The position numbers and the translations under genes were made by a program. This document shows, in pieces, positions 12,976-23,176 of a stretch of 64,000 nt of DNA. Below the pieces are notes generated by a model, which searched no databases, was not told the DNA's origin, and saw only the letters and a list, made by a program, of their open reading frames with translations. The first letter of the stretch is position 1. Each line of letters opens with the position of its first letter. The stretch comes from Mikania micrantha (lineage: Eukaryota > Streptophyta > Magnoliopsida > Asterales > Asteraceae), in assembly GCA_009363875.1 (NCBI GenBank), contig CM018695.1, forward strand, positions 42,571,150 to 42,635,149. The letters are read 5' to 3'.

Positions 12976-14590
12976 TGATGCGTTGCTAAACACATCCAGT
13001 TTTTATGTGAATTTGAGTCGATTTTAGTTTGTAAATATGTCGTTTAAGGTTATTTTTAGTTTCGTTTTACATTTTATGGTTTTTACAGCTACGCTATGCC
13101 ATAACAATATTCTAACCCTTGGCGGTACGCCAAGGATTTCGGGAGGCCCCGTTTATTTTTTCCAGCGGTATGTCGAGAAGGTTATTTTGGGACATGGCGG
13201 TACACAACAACGGCCTTAAAAGTTTCAAAAAGCTAACCCTAATTCGAGAAATATAAAGGAGCTTTCTAGCCATAATGAGAAGCATTTTCGGCCATTTTTC
13301 AATCCCAGGAGCATCTCTGGAGCTTTTGGAACCATTTTGAGAGCTTTGGATGGCTAGGGATTGCTAGGAGGCTAGACACTTGTTGAAGACACTTTGGTTA
13401 TTTCTTGTTCTCCATTTGTTCTTCATTTTCAGTAGTTCTATTTCATTTTAATAATCTATTGTTTTTGATTGTGTTTGATTGAGAATGATGTTAGTTGGCT
13501 AGATTGTTGATTTTACTTTGGTTTGGATGTTCGTTTGAATGATTATTGGTTATTATTGACTATGGTTTGATTTTTGATGGATAACACTTTTGTAACAGAT
13601 CTTATGATGTTATTTTGATGAGTTTTATATGCTTAATCTTGTTTGTATCAATTAATATCATGTTCCATACATGTTTATTGAATGTCTTTTGGTGTTAGAC
13701 GTATATTAGGTCATTGATTTTGTGTTATGACTAGTTTGTGGCTTGTTTGATATCACTAGTCATGGGAAAAAAATTGATTGATGTTTTTAGGGTTTTGTGT
13801 GTGTCCAAGTCTAGAAATACGGAAGGTGATATACTTGTCGGTTGATCTTTAGCATTAGGGTTTTCTTAGTAACTACCAGGAAGGGATGTTTCTTTGAAAT
13901 TCATTGTGTTATTGTCATTTCGTGTCAAATTAAATGTCTTAAGATTACTCCTTGCGTATTTGGTGTATTGGGACAGGATAATCAGGAATGTGACTTGTCT
14001 ATTAGAGTACAAAAGTGTTGGAAAAATCCAGGAGGTGATCCAACTAACTAGTGTGCGTATTGCAAGATTATGGTTTTCTTAGTTGGTTACATTTGGTAAA
14101 TGATCCAGAATCAATTAGGTTCCCAATGTTTTGTCGTTTAAGATCCTAATTCCATTGTGTCAACCAAAGTCAATAGTTTCCAAGAATCACAAACAGTATT
14201 CAACCTAAGTAGAGTTTTTCACTCTTGTTAACGTTTTCTAAAACTTGTGTGTCATTTCTTTCAATTAAATTTGTTAATATGTTTTTAAGGATTAATATTA
14301 GTTGAACTATCTTTTCTAATTTAATTAGGATAATTAGTTTAATTAATTTAGTAATTCTCATTTTTATTCAAAACCCCCCATTTTAATTAATCAGTGTCTA
14401 GTTTTGTTTCGTTATGTCTGTGTCTCTTGGGTTCGATACCCGGACTTCCATAAACTATTATGCAATTGATAGGTACACTTGCCTGTAGTAGTGGTCTAGT
14501 TCAGGAATTTCGATTAGAACTCGTTGTGTTTAAGTTAAGTCCAGGTTAATGCTTAGAGTCATTTTCTTAGACCACTCTAAGTTATGTCTA
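12976..14590 (+). repeat. RE3 LTR (Athila-like; right end uncertain)
   Basis: Begins at TGATGCGTTGC next to the purine tract. It contains GGCGGTACGCCAAGG (13121-13135), a diverged copy at 13165-13181 and a third partial copy near 13195, then a TATA box at 13252-13259. Near 14420-14450 it has the phrase GGGTTCGATACCCGGACTTC, a palindromic motif I associate with Athila LTR ends. The right border with the copia fragment is not sharp. No genes are seen; the short frames at 13842-14082 look like chance. Confidence 0.5.
13252..13259 (+). promoter_or_regulatory. Candidate TATA box of RE3 LTR
   Basis: TATAAAGG, about 275 bp into the LTR and about 70 bp downstream of the GCGGTATGTCGAGAAGG motif copy. 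Confidence 0.45.
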
Positions 14591-14599
14591 GGTTAGTGT

Positions 14600-16311
14600 T
14601 TATGTTCTAATGTACGAGAATGAATACAATGGGTTAATTCCAAAAGATCCAGAACTTTTCACTAAAAATGACATCCTACTGAAAGAAAAGGATGATAAAG
14701 CTTATGCCTCCATCACTATGGCCCTGTCTACTGAAGTTGCTCACGGGTTCAAAGAGCACAAGACTACAAAGGAGTTATGGGATGCTTAGTGGAAAGATTT
14801 GAATGCAATGAGGACATGACAAAAAGTAGAAAAGATATGTTAAGGCAACGCTTCAACAAGTTTAACCATATTAAGGGAGAGACTTTGGAAGCACAACTCA
14901 ACCAATTTACTCACCTGATGACTGAGTTAACAAGTGCTAGCATTGAAATGACAAAGGGAGAAGTGAACAAGAAGCTATTGAACTGTCTACCATTCAACTG
15001 GAACTCCAACTGTACCACCATTAAGAAAACCAAGGATATGTACAAGACATACTTGAGTGAGCTGATATCCATTATCAATTAATATGATATGGATGTTAAG
15101 CAAAGGGCCTTGAATCATGCAAGTTCTATGGTTATCAGTCCAGTTTAGAGAATGCATCCTTACTCTCAATAGTGATAATACTTTCTTTTCCTCTTGTCAG
15201 GGTCAATCAATACCAAATATTAGTGTTGAAGGAGAAGAGAATCTGATGTTGTTTATACGAATAGCTACAATGCATTTCTTGAAGGGGAAATTGCACCTGC
15301 AAGTCTGACTCAAGACAATCTTGAACAGATCAATCCGGCTTATGTGGATGAAATGGATATAGCCTGGCATATGGCAATGACTATGTTTCATGCCAAGAAG
15401 TTCATCAAGGTGTATGGAAGAAATAGCTTTGGAAACAACACTGGCGAGAAATTGGGTTTTGATAAATCAAAGCTTCGATGATACAACTATGATTAGCCTG
15501 GACATTTTGCTAGAGAATGCAAGATACCCAAGACTGGAAAAAAGACTGAGAAGAAGTCTGATGAATCTGCAGGAGCTGGAACATCAAAAGCTTTGGTCAC
15601 ACAGGAGACAGATTCATATGATTGGAGTGATCAGCTTCAGGAGTTGAAGATCACATTGAGTCATGCCTTCATGGTAGAGGTGGCTGAAAAGCACTCTAAG
15701 GTAACTGGAAACTTATGCTCTTCTGCATGCATTGATAAAGTGCTAAATGACAGAAAAATAATGGGTCATTGATCAAAGAAGTAACCAGGTTAAAATATGT
15801 TAACTCAGAATTTCTTAAAAATGAAGCAGCTTTTGAAAGAAAACTAGATGCTGATAGGCTGGATATTTCAAAACATAAATAACTTTTAAGATACAAGGAA
15901 TCTCACTATAGTGCTGCCAAGAGCAGAATAGATGAGATAACCCTAAAGTAAAATCAACTCAAAACTGAGTTATCAAAGGCTAAGATAACCGTTGAGAAAT
16001 ATGTCTACTCTAGCAATGTGGTTGCTGGCATGATCAATGCACAATATCGTGATAAGAAAATCAATGGTAATTGTTATAGCGAGGTTGAACCTCCTTTTGT
16101 CCATAATTACTCTAGGATGCCAAGACTCAACAAATCTGTTGATGACTTAGTTTCAAAGTTTTAGATTGGGCATGAATTCTCAGTTGATTCTAACAAACAA
16201 TTTTCTCTTTATAATTGATCCTGAATTAAAAGATATGAACTCTTATGATGATTCTGAGATGTGTGCAGATAATTTAAGTACTTCAAATTAGGTTGATGAG
16301 CAAGTGGAAAG
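14600..16311 (+). pseudogene. RE4 Ty1/copia gag remnant, 5' part
   Basis: Decayed copia Gag. The clearest frame (14777-15082) reads RQRFNKFNHIKGETLEAQLN and matches the UBN2/retrotran_gag_2 pattern. Upstream codons (ILLKEKDDKAYASITMALST) belong to the same domain but are separated by a stop. Further on are MAWH-type helix residues near 15340, a zinc-knuckle remnant PGHFARECK near 15500-15530, and a coiled-coil stretch (15690-15990) with several stops. The reading is cut at 16311 by RE5 and resumes at 25558. The 5' LTR is absent. Confidence 0.75.
16307..16311. repeat. Target site duplication GAAAG, left copy (RE5)
   Basis: GAAAG directly before the RE5 5' LTR, matched by GAAAG at 25553-25557 directly after the 3' LTR. 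Five bases is the normal gypsy footprint. Confidence 0.95.
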
Positions 16312-16697
16312 TGTGACACCCGACAATTTTGGGTAAATTGCAACACTCATCTCACATCCATACTTGTTGCATTTCATTTAATTGAGTTTAATTAGATGAG
16401 CTAAACACAAACACAAAACAATAATTTGGATTATTATTGAATTGTGCATTACACGTTGATTAGGATTAATCAAGCGTGCAAACACTTCGTAAACACACAA
16501 ACACAAACTGTCAAAGATAATTCGAGAAATTATCGAAACACACACATGAGTCTCACGAACGTTGGTGATCAATCAAACCTATGTGTCATTATATGATTAT
16601 GTGCTAAACATGCATTAGATGTTTAGGATAATCGTTGGGAATCAAGCACGAGCGAAATCGAATCATCGAAATCGAAAAACAAGAAAATGGACCCATC

Positions 16698-16818
16698 GCG
16701 GTACGCCAAGGTCCCTTGGTGAAAGTCTTCGCGGTACGCGAAGCAAACCGGGAGTCGGGACTCCCGAATTCCATCGCGGTACGCGATAAAAGATTTTGAT
16801 CGGCCTCCGCGGTACGCG
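16698..16818 (+). promoter_or_regulatory. Four GCGGTACGC motif copies upstream of TATA
   Basis: Copies at 16698-16706, 16731-16740, 16776-16785 and 16809-16818, mostly followed by CAAGG, GAAG or GAAGGCC, within 120 bp upstream of the TATA box. The 3' LTR has the same four at about 23556-23676 with two point changes. Motif family members also occur in the RE2 and RE3 LTRs. Confidence 0.7.
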
Positions 16819-16841
16819 AAGGCCATGCAGATCAAAATTTC

Positions 16842-16849
16842 TTTATATT
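16842..16849 (+). promoter_or_regulatory. Candidate TATA box of RE5 5' LTR
   Basis: TTTATATT after a GC-rich motif cluster, preceding a C-rich leader. The same sequence is at 23700-23707 in the 3' LTR. Confidence 0.45.
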
Positions 16850-17093
16850 CAACCCCAATTCATTTTCACTCGGTTTCCTTTCCATTTCTCCGACTTTCTT
16901 CATCAGTTCTCGACCCAAACCACTGAAACCTAGCCTTCAAACCTGTTGGAATCATCATTGGGACTATTCCTTGCATTGGTGAACCACTTGGAGTTATTGA
17001 AAGCTTGGGGAAGGAGCAAGGAAGCTACAAACGACCATCAATCACTGATTCTGCATCATCAGCCATCATTCCCATCAAATCCTAGCTTCGAAG

Positions 17094-18318
17094 GTAGTTT
17101 TACTTGTTTATTAGTTGATAGATCGCACATGCAATGGGTAAAAACCCACATGCAACTCCATATGATGATTGTGCTCAGATTTGTTGGTGATTTGATATGT
17201 TATCGTCACATATTTACTTTACTGATTTTATTGTTTAGTGATGTTAGATTTAAGTTGGTTTAGTTATTATTTGATTTGGTAATGATATTGGTACACTTGC
17301 CATAAAAGGAAACTTTTATGTTGCAAGTCTTTAATTTGTGATGATCTAGACATGTTAGACATTTCTAGATGTTGTTAAATGTATATTGGAGTGTCTAGAA
17401 ACACATTGGGATATTTGACTTTGTCAAAAACTTGGTTTTGTAGAAACTTACTATTTATGGAAACTTTTAGAAATCAAAAGAGGGCTTTTGATGTTTTAAA
17501 GTATTTTGATAAACTTGGGTTATTGAAATATGCTTAGAATTGATTTTTAACATATTTGGAAACTTGGATTTGTGAAAACGAGCTTTTAAACGGATACTTT
17601 CCATTTTAGGAAACTTTATTTGGGCACATAAACACAACAATCGTGTCACCAACGATTCGTCGAGTCTCATTAGTCAACACACACACTCGGTTGAGCACAC
17701 CAACACCTGGAATTGTGTGGACTACAACACACCACAGAACACATACTTACACCTATATGATTATAGGAACTTACTAGCAGGACTGCTAGCTTTCATAGTC
17801 GCAAACACCACATAAACCGAAACTGCTTTATCAGGTGAGTTCACGGCCCCTTTTTACATTTTCTACCTTTGGGGGAGAAAACATTGCATACAACTGACTT
17901 TGATCAACATACATACTTTTGTACATTTGTACATGCTAATATCGTATATATATATGTGTGCCATTCATCCACAAAACTGATAAGTCCTCACTAAACACAT
18001 CTTGGACCGTTAATAGCGCGTAGCGCTTAGCGTGGTAATTCTTAATAGTACTATTTGGGCCTGACAAGCCCCACTGTTGAGCGCCGTATGGCCACCCCGA
18101 CTGGAGGTTGGAACAGTGCATAATTGACCAATAAACATTGCCATTGTCTAGTTGGATGGACATGGCGGGAGGCAGCATGTTAGCTTCGGTTGCGAACCCG
18201 CATATGATATATAAAACTGCAAAACATCTACTTTAAACATTTTGATGTTTACTGCTGATACAAACCTGTCCTCTCACCAACCTTTGTGTTGACCCTTTTT
18301 ACTCACATGTTTTCTCAG
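17094..18318 (+). other. Putative leader intron within RE5 5' LTR
   Basis: A donor-like AAG/GTAG begins at 17094, about 245 bp after the TATA box, and an acceptor-like TTTCTCAG/GTAA ends at 18318, 383 bp before the LTR end. The span is AT-rich like plant introns. The 3' LTR keeps both (about 23952 and 25169). This is inference from consensus and from the same layout in other LTRs here; there is no transcript evidence. Confidence 0.35.
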
Positions 18319-18704
18319 GTAACTAAGGCACGCACACAAGGATAGGATGCTAGGATGGAGTCCCATGCATCAGCTTTAGTGTCATAGGCAATTTGATAAC
18401 GATTGACATTTGTTTTGTTATGTAATGTAAAATACTTAAACATCTTCTACACTACTACTCTTTAAGTTTTAAATATTGTTAAACTTATGCTTCCGCAACT
18501 TATAATTATAATGATGTTTTGATAACTTAAACTTTTTACTTCCGCAACTCTGATTCTACTAAATTGTTTTATCCAAGTTATTGGACGTACGTATGAAACC
18601 AGACATGTAGGTCTCGTAATATTGTGTGACCGGAGACTACGATCCTGACAATCTGTTGTTGCTCGCGCCCCAGAAGGGACGGAATTTCTTGGGGTGCGAC
18701 AGAT

Positions 18705-18717
18705 TGGTATCAGAGCC
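18705..18717 (+). other. RE5 primer binding site (initiator tRNA-Met)
   Basis: TGGTATCAGAGCC, complementary to the 3' end of plant initiator tRNA-Met, 3 nt after the 5' LTR. It is the priming site for minus-strand DNA synthesis. Confidence 0.95.
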
Positions 18718-20387
18718 TCCGGTTATTGCGAATTAGGTTTGCATTTAGTGAACTTAGTCTATAACCACTAGTCTCCACACAATGCGTAGTGCTTAGTATT
18801 AGTTCTACTTGCATACATTATCGTACATATACACAATTCACACATTTAGATGTGACGTCACTGTCATCACCGTCTATGCTCGCATACGACAAGAAGAAAC
18901 AGATTGTTCCTACACCTTCAATATCAATACTACCGGTAGCAGTTGAGTCACCAGACCAAGCACCAACTATCACCCGAAGACAGCACGTCTGAGCCATCGC
19001 AGGAGGAGCAGCCGGTACACATACGCTATATCACCGGTGCCCAAATCGAAGAGGCGATGACAAAAGCTGATCGGGGATGAAACTACAACAAGTCCAGGAA
19101 TGAAATAGGCCCTGTGGCTCCACAACATCCTTGTAATCCTTCGGTACTCCTACACATACTGCTTACAAGGACCATATGAAGAGGTACCGAACTCAACTCC
19201 TTGTCACTCATAGAATATCACCGAACGAACATGGTCGCTCGAGTTAAGAAAAACTAGAGTGACCATGTGGAGGGATTTCATTACGGGTGCTAGGTAGTCA
19301 TTCAGAAGCAGCAATACTAATGCTCACATAATCGGTGACTCAACACCAAATGACCTGCGAAAAACACACTCAAGCCACGTAGCTATCCTTATGGGATCTA
19401 CGCAAGATTCTATAATACCATACGATTCGCGTGACTAGCCCGAGTATTAGTTCGATAGACTATTTAACCATACCTCATATAACTCATGTTTGAATCTCGA
19501 TGACATGAATAAACTCTGAATCCAGTAAAACCTAATAGCTCTAAGCAGGAGGAACTAGAATTCTTATGTAAGGTAAATTGACGATCATGGTGCGCAACGT
19601 AATCGTGAATTTACAGGTTCGCATGAATTATGGCAAATTCTATTATGAGCCTATTTTTGAAAACACATACATTGATATTCGCTTATCCTGATGGTTGCAA
19701 CGGAACTCAAGCAATGTACCAAGACTTCAACATAATGTTCATCAAATTTCCAGCTACAGTTCGGATTACCACGTATCCATGAAAACCTCATGTTGCGACT
19801 TTACACCTCACATGAAGCAACAAATTCTTCGATGAAGAGTCACCCGAAAATGCATCACCCATACTAGATCCGCACGAGCATGAGAGGCGGTATCTTGAGT
19901 CGGATTGACTCGGGACCTGACTTGGGCAAACGACCGAATCGAGTGTCTTACAGAGGAACTAAGATATACAAGTACCCGGCATACGGAGCTTTGTAGCATA
20001 ATCAATAAGATGTACCAGAATATAACCCAGTTGATTTCACCATTCCAGGAGGCCGAAGACCGGGTTGCCATCTCTAAGGCTACAATCGAAGAGCTGGAAA
20101 AGCAAGGTCGCCGATCCAGTTCCAGAAGGACCTGACACTGGGGAGAAGGAACCAGCGGCGGATGCTGATTCTGATTCCACTATCGATAACGCCTCCGATA
20201 AACTTAGCATAGACCTGGTAGAAACGGGTTGTGACTCTGTACTTGAAAATTTTGGAGTCTTAGTGTCTTCGGTATTAAATGAATTGTAACCAGTACAACT
20301 TATTATATATCAAGACTAATATCGGTTATTGAAAATTTTGTCTATGCCACTCAATGACATGCTTTCTTCTCATAACAATCACGTGCT
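18718..20387 (+). pseudogene. RE5 leader containing a decayed upstream ORF
   Basis: A 1.7 kb leader between primer site and gag that is not simply AT-rich filler. Protein-like pieces occur in shifting frames: a basic/Pro/Thr stretch near 18870-18990 (SILPVAVESPDQAPTITRRQ), a short piece near 19000-19080 (RYITGAQIEEAMTKADRG), a coiled-coil-like piece at 19905-20110 (SPFQEAEDRVAISKATIEEL), and in the next frame an acidic tail ending at TAA near 20289 (EPAADADSDSTIDNASDKLS). I read this as a broken ORF upstream of gag. I do not recognise it, and RE7 has nothing comparable in its leader. The alternative is captured or chance coding sequence. Confidence 0.4.
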
Positions 20388-21752
20388 ATGATTAGCCATT
20401 ATATCTTCACTAACACTTATTTCCGCTATGAAGATCATGGCTGGAGGACGCGGAGAATGCAAGAACGCGGGCGTGGAAACATTAACCTCACTGCAACGAA
20501 ATTGAACGCCCTAATCAGCAAACGAATTGAGGAGGAAATCGCTGCACGTGAAGCTGCACGCAACCAGAATCAACTGAACCAAGGAACAAACCCTAATCCA
20601 CCCCACTACACATTCAAAACATTCCTGGAATGCAAACCACCTTCTTTCAATGGTACAGAGGGTGCTGCCGACCTCCCCCGATGGATTGAGAAAATGGAAG
20701 CAATTTTCATCATGAGCAACTGTAGGGTTAAGGACCGCGTGAAGTACGCAACAGGAACCTTAGAGGGAGCAGCCCTCACTTGGTGGGACACAAATGTTCA
20801 AACCATAGGACGAGAAACATCTGAAGCTATACCTTGGGAGGAATTCAAAAGAATGATGAACCACAAATATCTCCCTCACGACAAAGTTCAGAGATTGGAA
20901 ACGGAATTTCGGAACCACAGGATGATTGGTTCTGAGATCGAGGCATACACTTCTCGATCTTATGAGTTGGCACATATGTGCCTAGAAATGGTGACCCCAG
21001 CCTACAAACATCTTGAAAGATACATTGAGGGATTGACACCGCAGGTTCGGGATATGGTACTATTCGCTGACCCCACCACCTTACGACCAGCCGTATACTT
21101 AGCTCATGAACTGACCAATACCATGGTTATTCAAGGATTATTACCTCCACGTGGCTCAATAATCAAAACCACCGACAACAAACGCAAATGGGATAATACT
21201 CAAAACGAAACCCCCACTCTGCAACCACCAAGACGACGTAAGGGTGCCTATGCTGGCAAAAACCCAAGGTGCAACAACTGTGATTATCATCATAAACGAG
21301 GACCGTGTGAAAGATACCGATGTCAATGGTGCGGAAAGCGAGGCCACACAACTAAAAACTTCAGGGGTGAACTGGTGACCAAAATTCCAAAGCCTCAACC
21401 GCAGCAATACAAAGCACCAAAAGGTTGCTTCGGATGTGGAAAGCCAGGGCACTTTAAGAGGGACTGTCCCCATGCGGAAAACAATGGGAATGAAGCACCA
21501 AAGAGTTGCTTCGAATGTGGGAAGCCAGGGCACCTCAGAAAGGACTGCCCATATCTAGAGAACGACAACAACAACAGGAACAATAACGGTCCGAAGGAAC
21601 GACCCCTCGTAATTGGGGCTAAGGAAGCGAGAAATGATCCTAATCTTGCAACAAGTATGTATCTCTTAAACAATCAATACGCTTCTGTATTGTGTGATAC
21701 TGGAACTGAGAAGAGTCTTATATTTAAGCACTTTAGTAAATACTTGTCATAA
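20388..21752 (+). CDS. gag: RE5 Gag with N-terminal part of protease
   Basis: A 454-codon frame. The likely functional start is ATG 20457 (MQERGRGNINLTATKLNALI). A better family start, MAGGRG at 20437, is in another frame, so a single-base shift near 20450 has probably replaced the original N-terminus. The capsid domain (Retrotrans_gag) covers about residues 90-260 (ALTWWDTNV, WEEFKRMMNHKYLPHDK, YIEGLTPQVRDMV). Two CX2CX4HX4C knuckles are intact (CFGCGKPGHFKRDC, CFECGKPGHLRKDC). A third, earlier one (CQWCGKRGHTTKNF) has Phe instead of the last Cys. It runs into protease with DTGT at the active site (usually DTGA or DTGS) and then stops at 21752. The product would be nucleocapsid/capsid for cytoplasmic particles. 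Confidence 0.75.
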   Translation: MISHYIFTNTYFRYEDHGWRTRRMQERGRGNINLTATKLNALISKRIEEEIAAREAARNQNQLNQGTNPNPPHYTFKTFLECKPPSFNGTEGAADLPRWIEKMEAIFIMSNCRVKDRVKYATGTLEGAALTWWDTNVQTIGRETSEAIPWEEFKRMMNHKYLPHDKVQRLETEFRNHRMIGSEIEAYTSRSYELAHMCLEMVTPAYKHLERYIEGLTPQVRDMVLFADPTTLRPAVYLAHELTNTMVIQGLLPPRGSIIKTTDNKRKWDNTQNETPTLQPPRRRKGAYAGKNPRCNNCDYHHKRGPCERYRCQWCGKRGHTTKNFRGELVTKIPKPQPQQYKAPKGCFGCGKPGHFKRDCPHAENNGNEAPKSCFECGKPGHLRKDCPYLENDNNNRNNNGPKERPLVIGAKEARNDPNLATSMYLLNNQYASVLCDTGTEKSLIFKHFSKYLS

Positions 21753-23041
21753 CCCCAATGTATTTAGAGGTTGAATACACCGTAGAGCTAACTGATGATA
21801 AACTGATTTTAACTAAGCACATTCTGAGAAAATGCACTTTAAAGCTCGCAAACCATAATTTAGGATCGACCTCATGCCAGGTTACACTCGGCAGTTTTGA
21901 GGTAGTTAGAAACCAGGTTGAAATCACTTGCCACAACAAGGTTGTGCGCATACCTCTCCCTAGTGGAGAAACCCTAGGCATCAACGGTGAAAGGAACAAC
22001 ACTCCTCCGTCCCCACGTGGAAGTAGGAACAAATCTCCATGGTTTCTATTACCAAATTACCCCATACTCCTAGTGGATGCGACACTATCTGGATTATTGT
22101 GGACCGACTGACCAGGTCAGCACATTTCCCTTGCAAACAAGGAAAACAATAAAATGGAAAAGCTAGCCAGAAGTTATGTCAAGAAAGTGGCCTCACGACA
22201 TGGAGTGCCAATATCCATCATTTCAGATGAAGATATTAGATTCACTACCAACTTAGGGAAATCATCGCAAAAGTCGCTTGGCACACGGTTGGATATGAGT
22301 ACTGCATACCACCCACTAACTGATGGCCAGAGCGAACGTACAATACAAACTCTCGAAGATTTGCTACGAGCATGCGTAGTAGACTTCGGCAATAGTTGGG
22401 AAACTCACCTACCATTGTTGGAATTTTCCTACAACAACAGTCACCACACCAGCATCAAGGCAGCGCCTTTTGAGGCACTCTATGGCAGGAAGTGCCAATC
22501 ACCCCTCTGTTGGGCAGAAGTGGGTGACAGTCAACTCACTGACTCAAAACTTATACATGAAACAACCGAGAAGATAGTACAGATTAGAAACCGCATGGCA
22601 GCAGCTTGTGATCGTCAGCAGAGCTATGCCGATCACCCTTTCTGTTTTGGCGAACGAGGAAAACTGAATCCACGATATATTGGGCCATTCGAAATCCTGA
22701 AGCAAATCGGCCCAGCATACCGACTTAACCCACGAGCCGAACTCGATGGAGTTCACAACGTATTCCATGTCTCAAATCGGAAGAAGTGGTTATCACATGA
22801 GACACTTGTGATCCCACTGGATGAGATCCAGGTGGATGAACAACTGCGATTCACGGGAGAACTGGTAGAGATCATGGACTGAGAGGTCAAACGAATTAAA
22901 CAGAGTCGGATTCCGATTGCCAGGGTCCGATGGAACTCGACATGCGGACCTAAATTCACGTGGGAACGTGAAGATCAGATGATGCACAAATATCCCCATC
23001 TTTTCAAACAGACAACGTCGAACGCCAAGAACAACGGATAA
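21753..23041 (+). pseudogene. RE5 pol remnant: protease tail fused by deletion to integrase and chromodomain
   Basis: After a frameshift the protease C-terminal part continues at 21758 ([25 protein letters not shown]). Near 22010-22035 it jumps into integrase just before the first catalytic Asp region (QISM/ITKLP, CDTIWIIVDRL). Relative to RE7 this removes about 640 residues: end of protease, RT, RNase H and the integrase zinc domain. The frame 22154-22882 holds the rest of the integrase core ([27 protein letters not shown]), loses a short basic segment before [15 protein letters not shown], and ends at TGA 22880. The same frame continues as a chromodomain ([19 protein letters not shown]) to a TAA at about 23041. 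Confidence 0.88.
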
Positions 23042-23045
23042 ATTT

Positions 23046-23176
23046 CGGGACGAAATTTCCTTTCAACAAGGGGATGATGTGACAACCAGAAATTTTCAAA
23101 ATTTTCATTCTCAAACACTACCAACAACAACCAAATTTCGGAACGAAATTTATTTCAACAAGGGGATGATGTGACA
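23046..23176 (+). repeat. Duplicated polypurine tract/LTR-start block at RE5 3' end
   Basis: GG(G/A)ACGAAATTT then TTTCAACAAGGGGATGATG and TGACA occurs at 23046-23083 and again at 23139-23176, starts 93 bp apart. Only the second is followed by sequence matching the 5' LTR start (TGTGACACCCGACAATTTTG). The first is followed by TGTGACAACCAGAAATTTTC, like a different LTR family. Confidence 0.85.

Larger units (their letters stand above)
16312..18701 (+). repeat. RE5 5' LTR
   Basis: 2390 bp from TGTGACACCC to GGGGTGCGACA. U3 holds four GCGGTACGC motif copies (16698, 16731, 16776, 16809), an inverted repeat CGGGAGTC-GG-GACTCCCG (16749-16766) and a TATA box (16842-16849). A donor-like AAG/GTAG is at 17094 and an acceptor-like TTTCTCAG/GT ends at 18318. 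A GC-rich block lies at about 18000-18130. The last 40 bases can fold as an imperfect stem (CGCCCC paired with GGGGTGCG). Confidence 0.95.

Noticed and set aside
16623..16835. 70-codon frame with AYR(D/E)G repeats, also at 23481-23693
   Set aside because: The peptide repeat is the translation of the GCGGTACGC motif cluster on the opposite strand.
18705..18717. tRNA-Met-like sequence
   Set aside because: Only a short match complementary to the tRNA 3' end; it is a primer binding site, not a tRNA gene. No cloverleaf was found at this or the other PBS positions.
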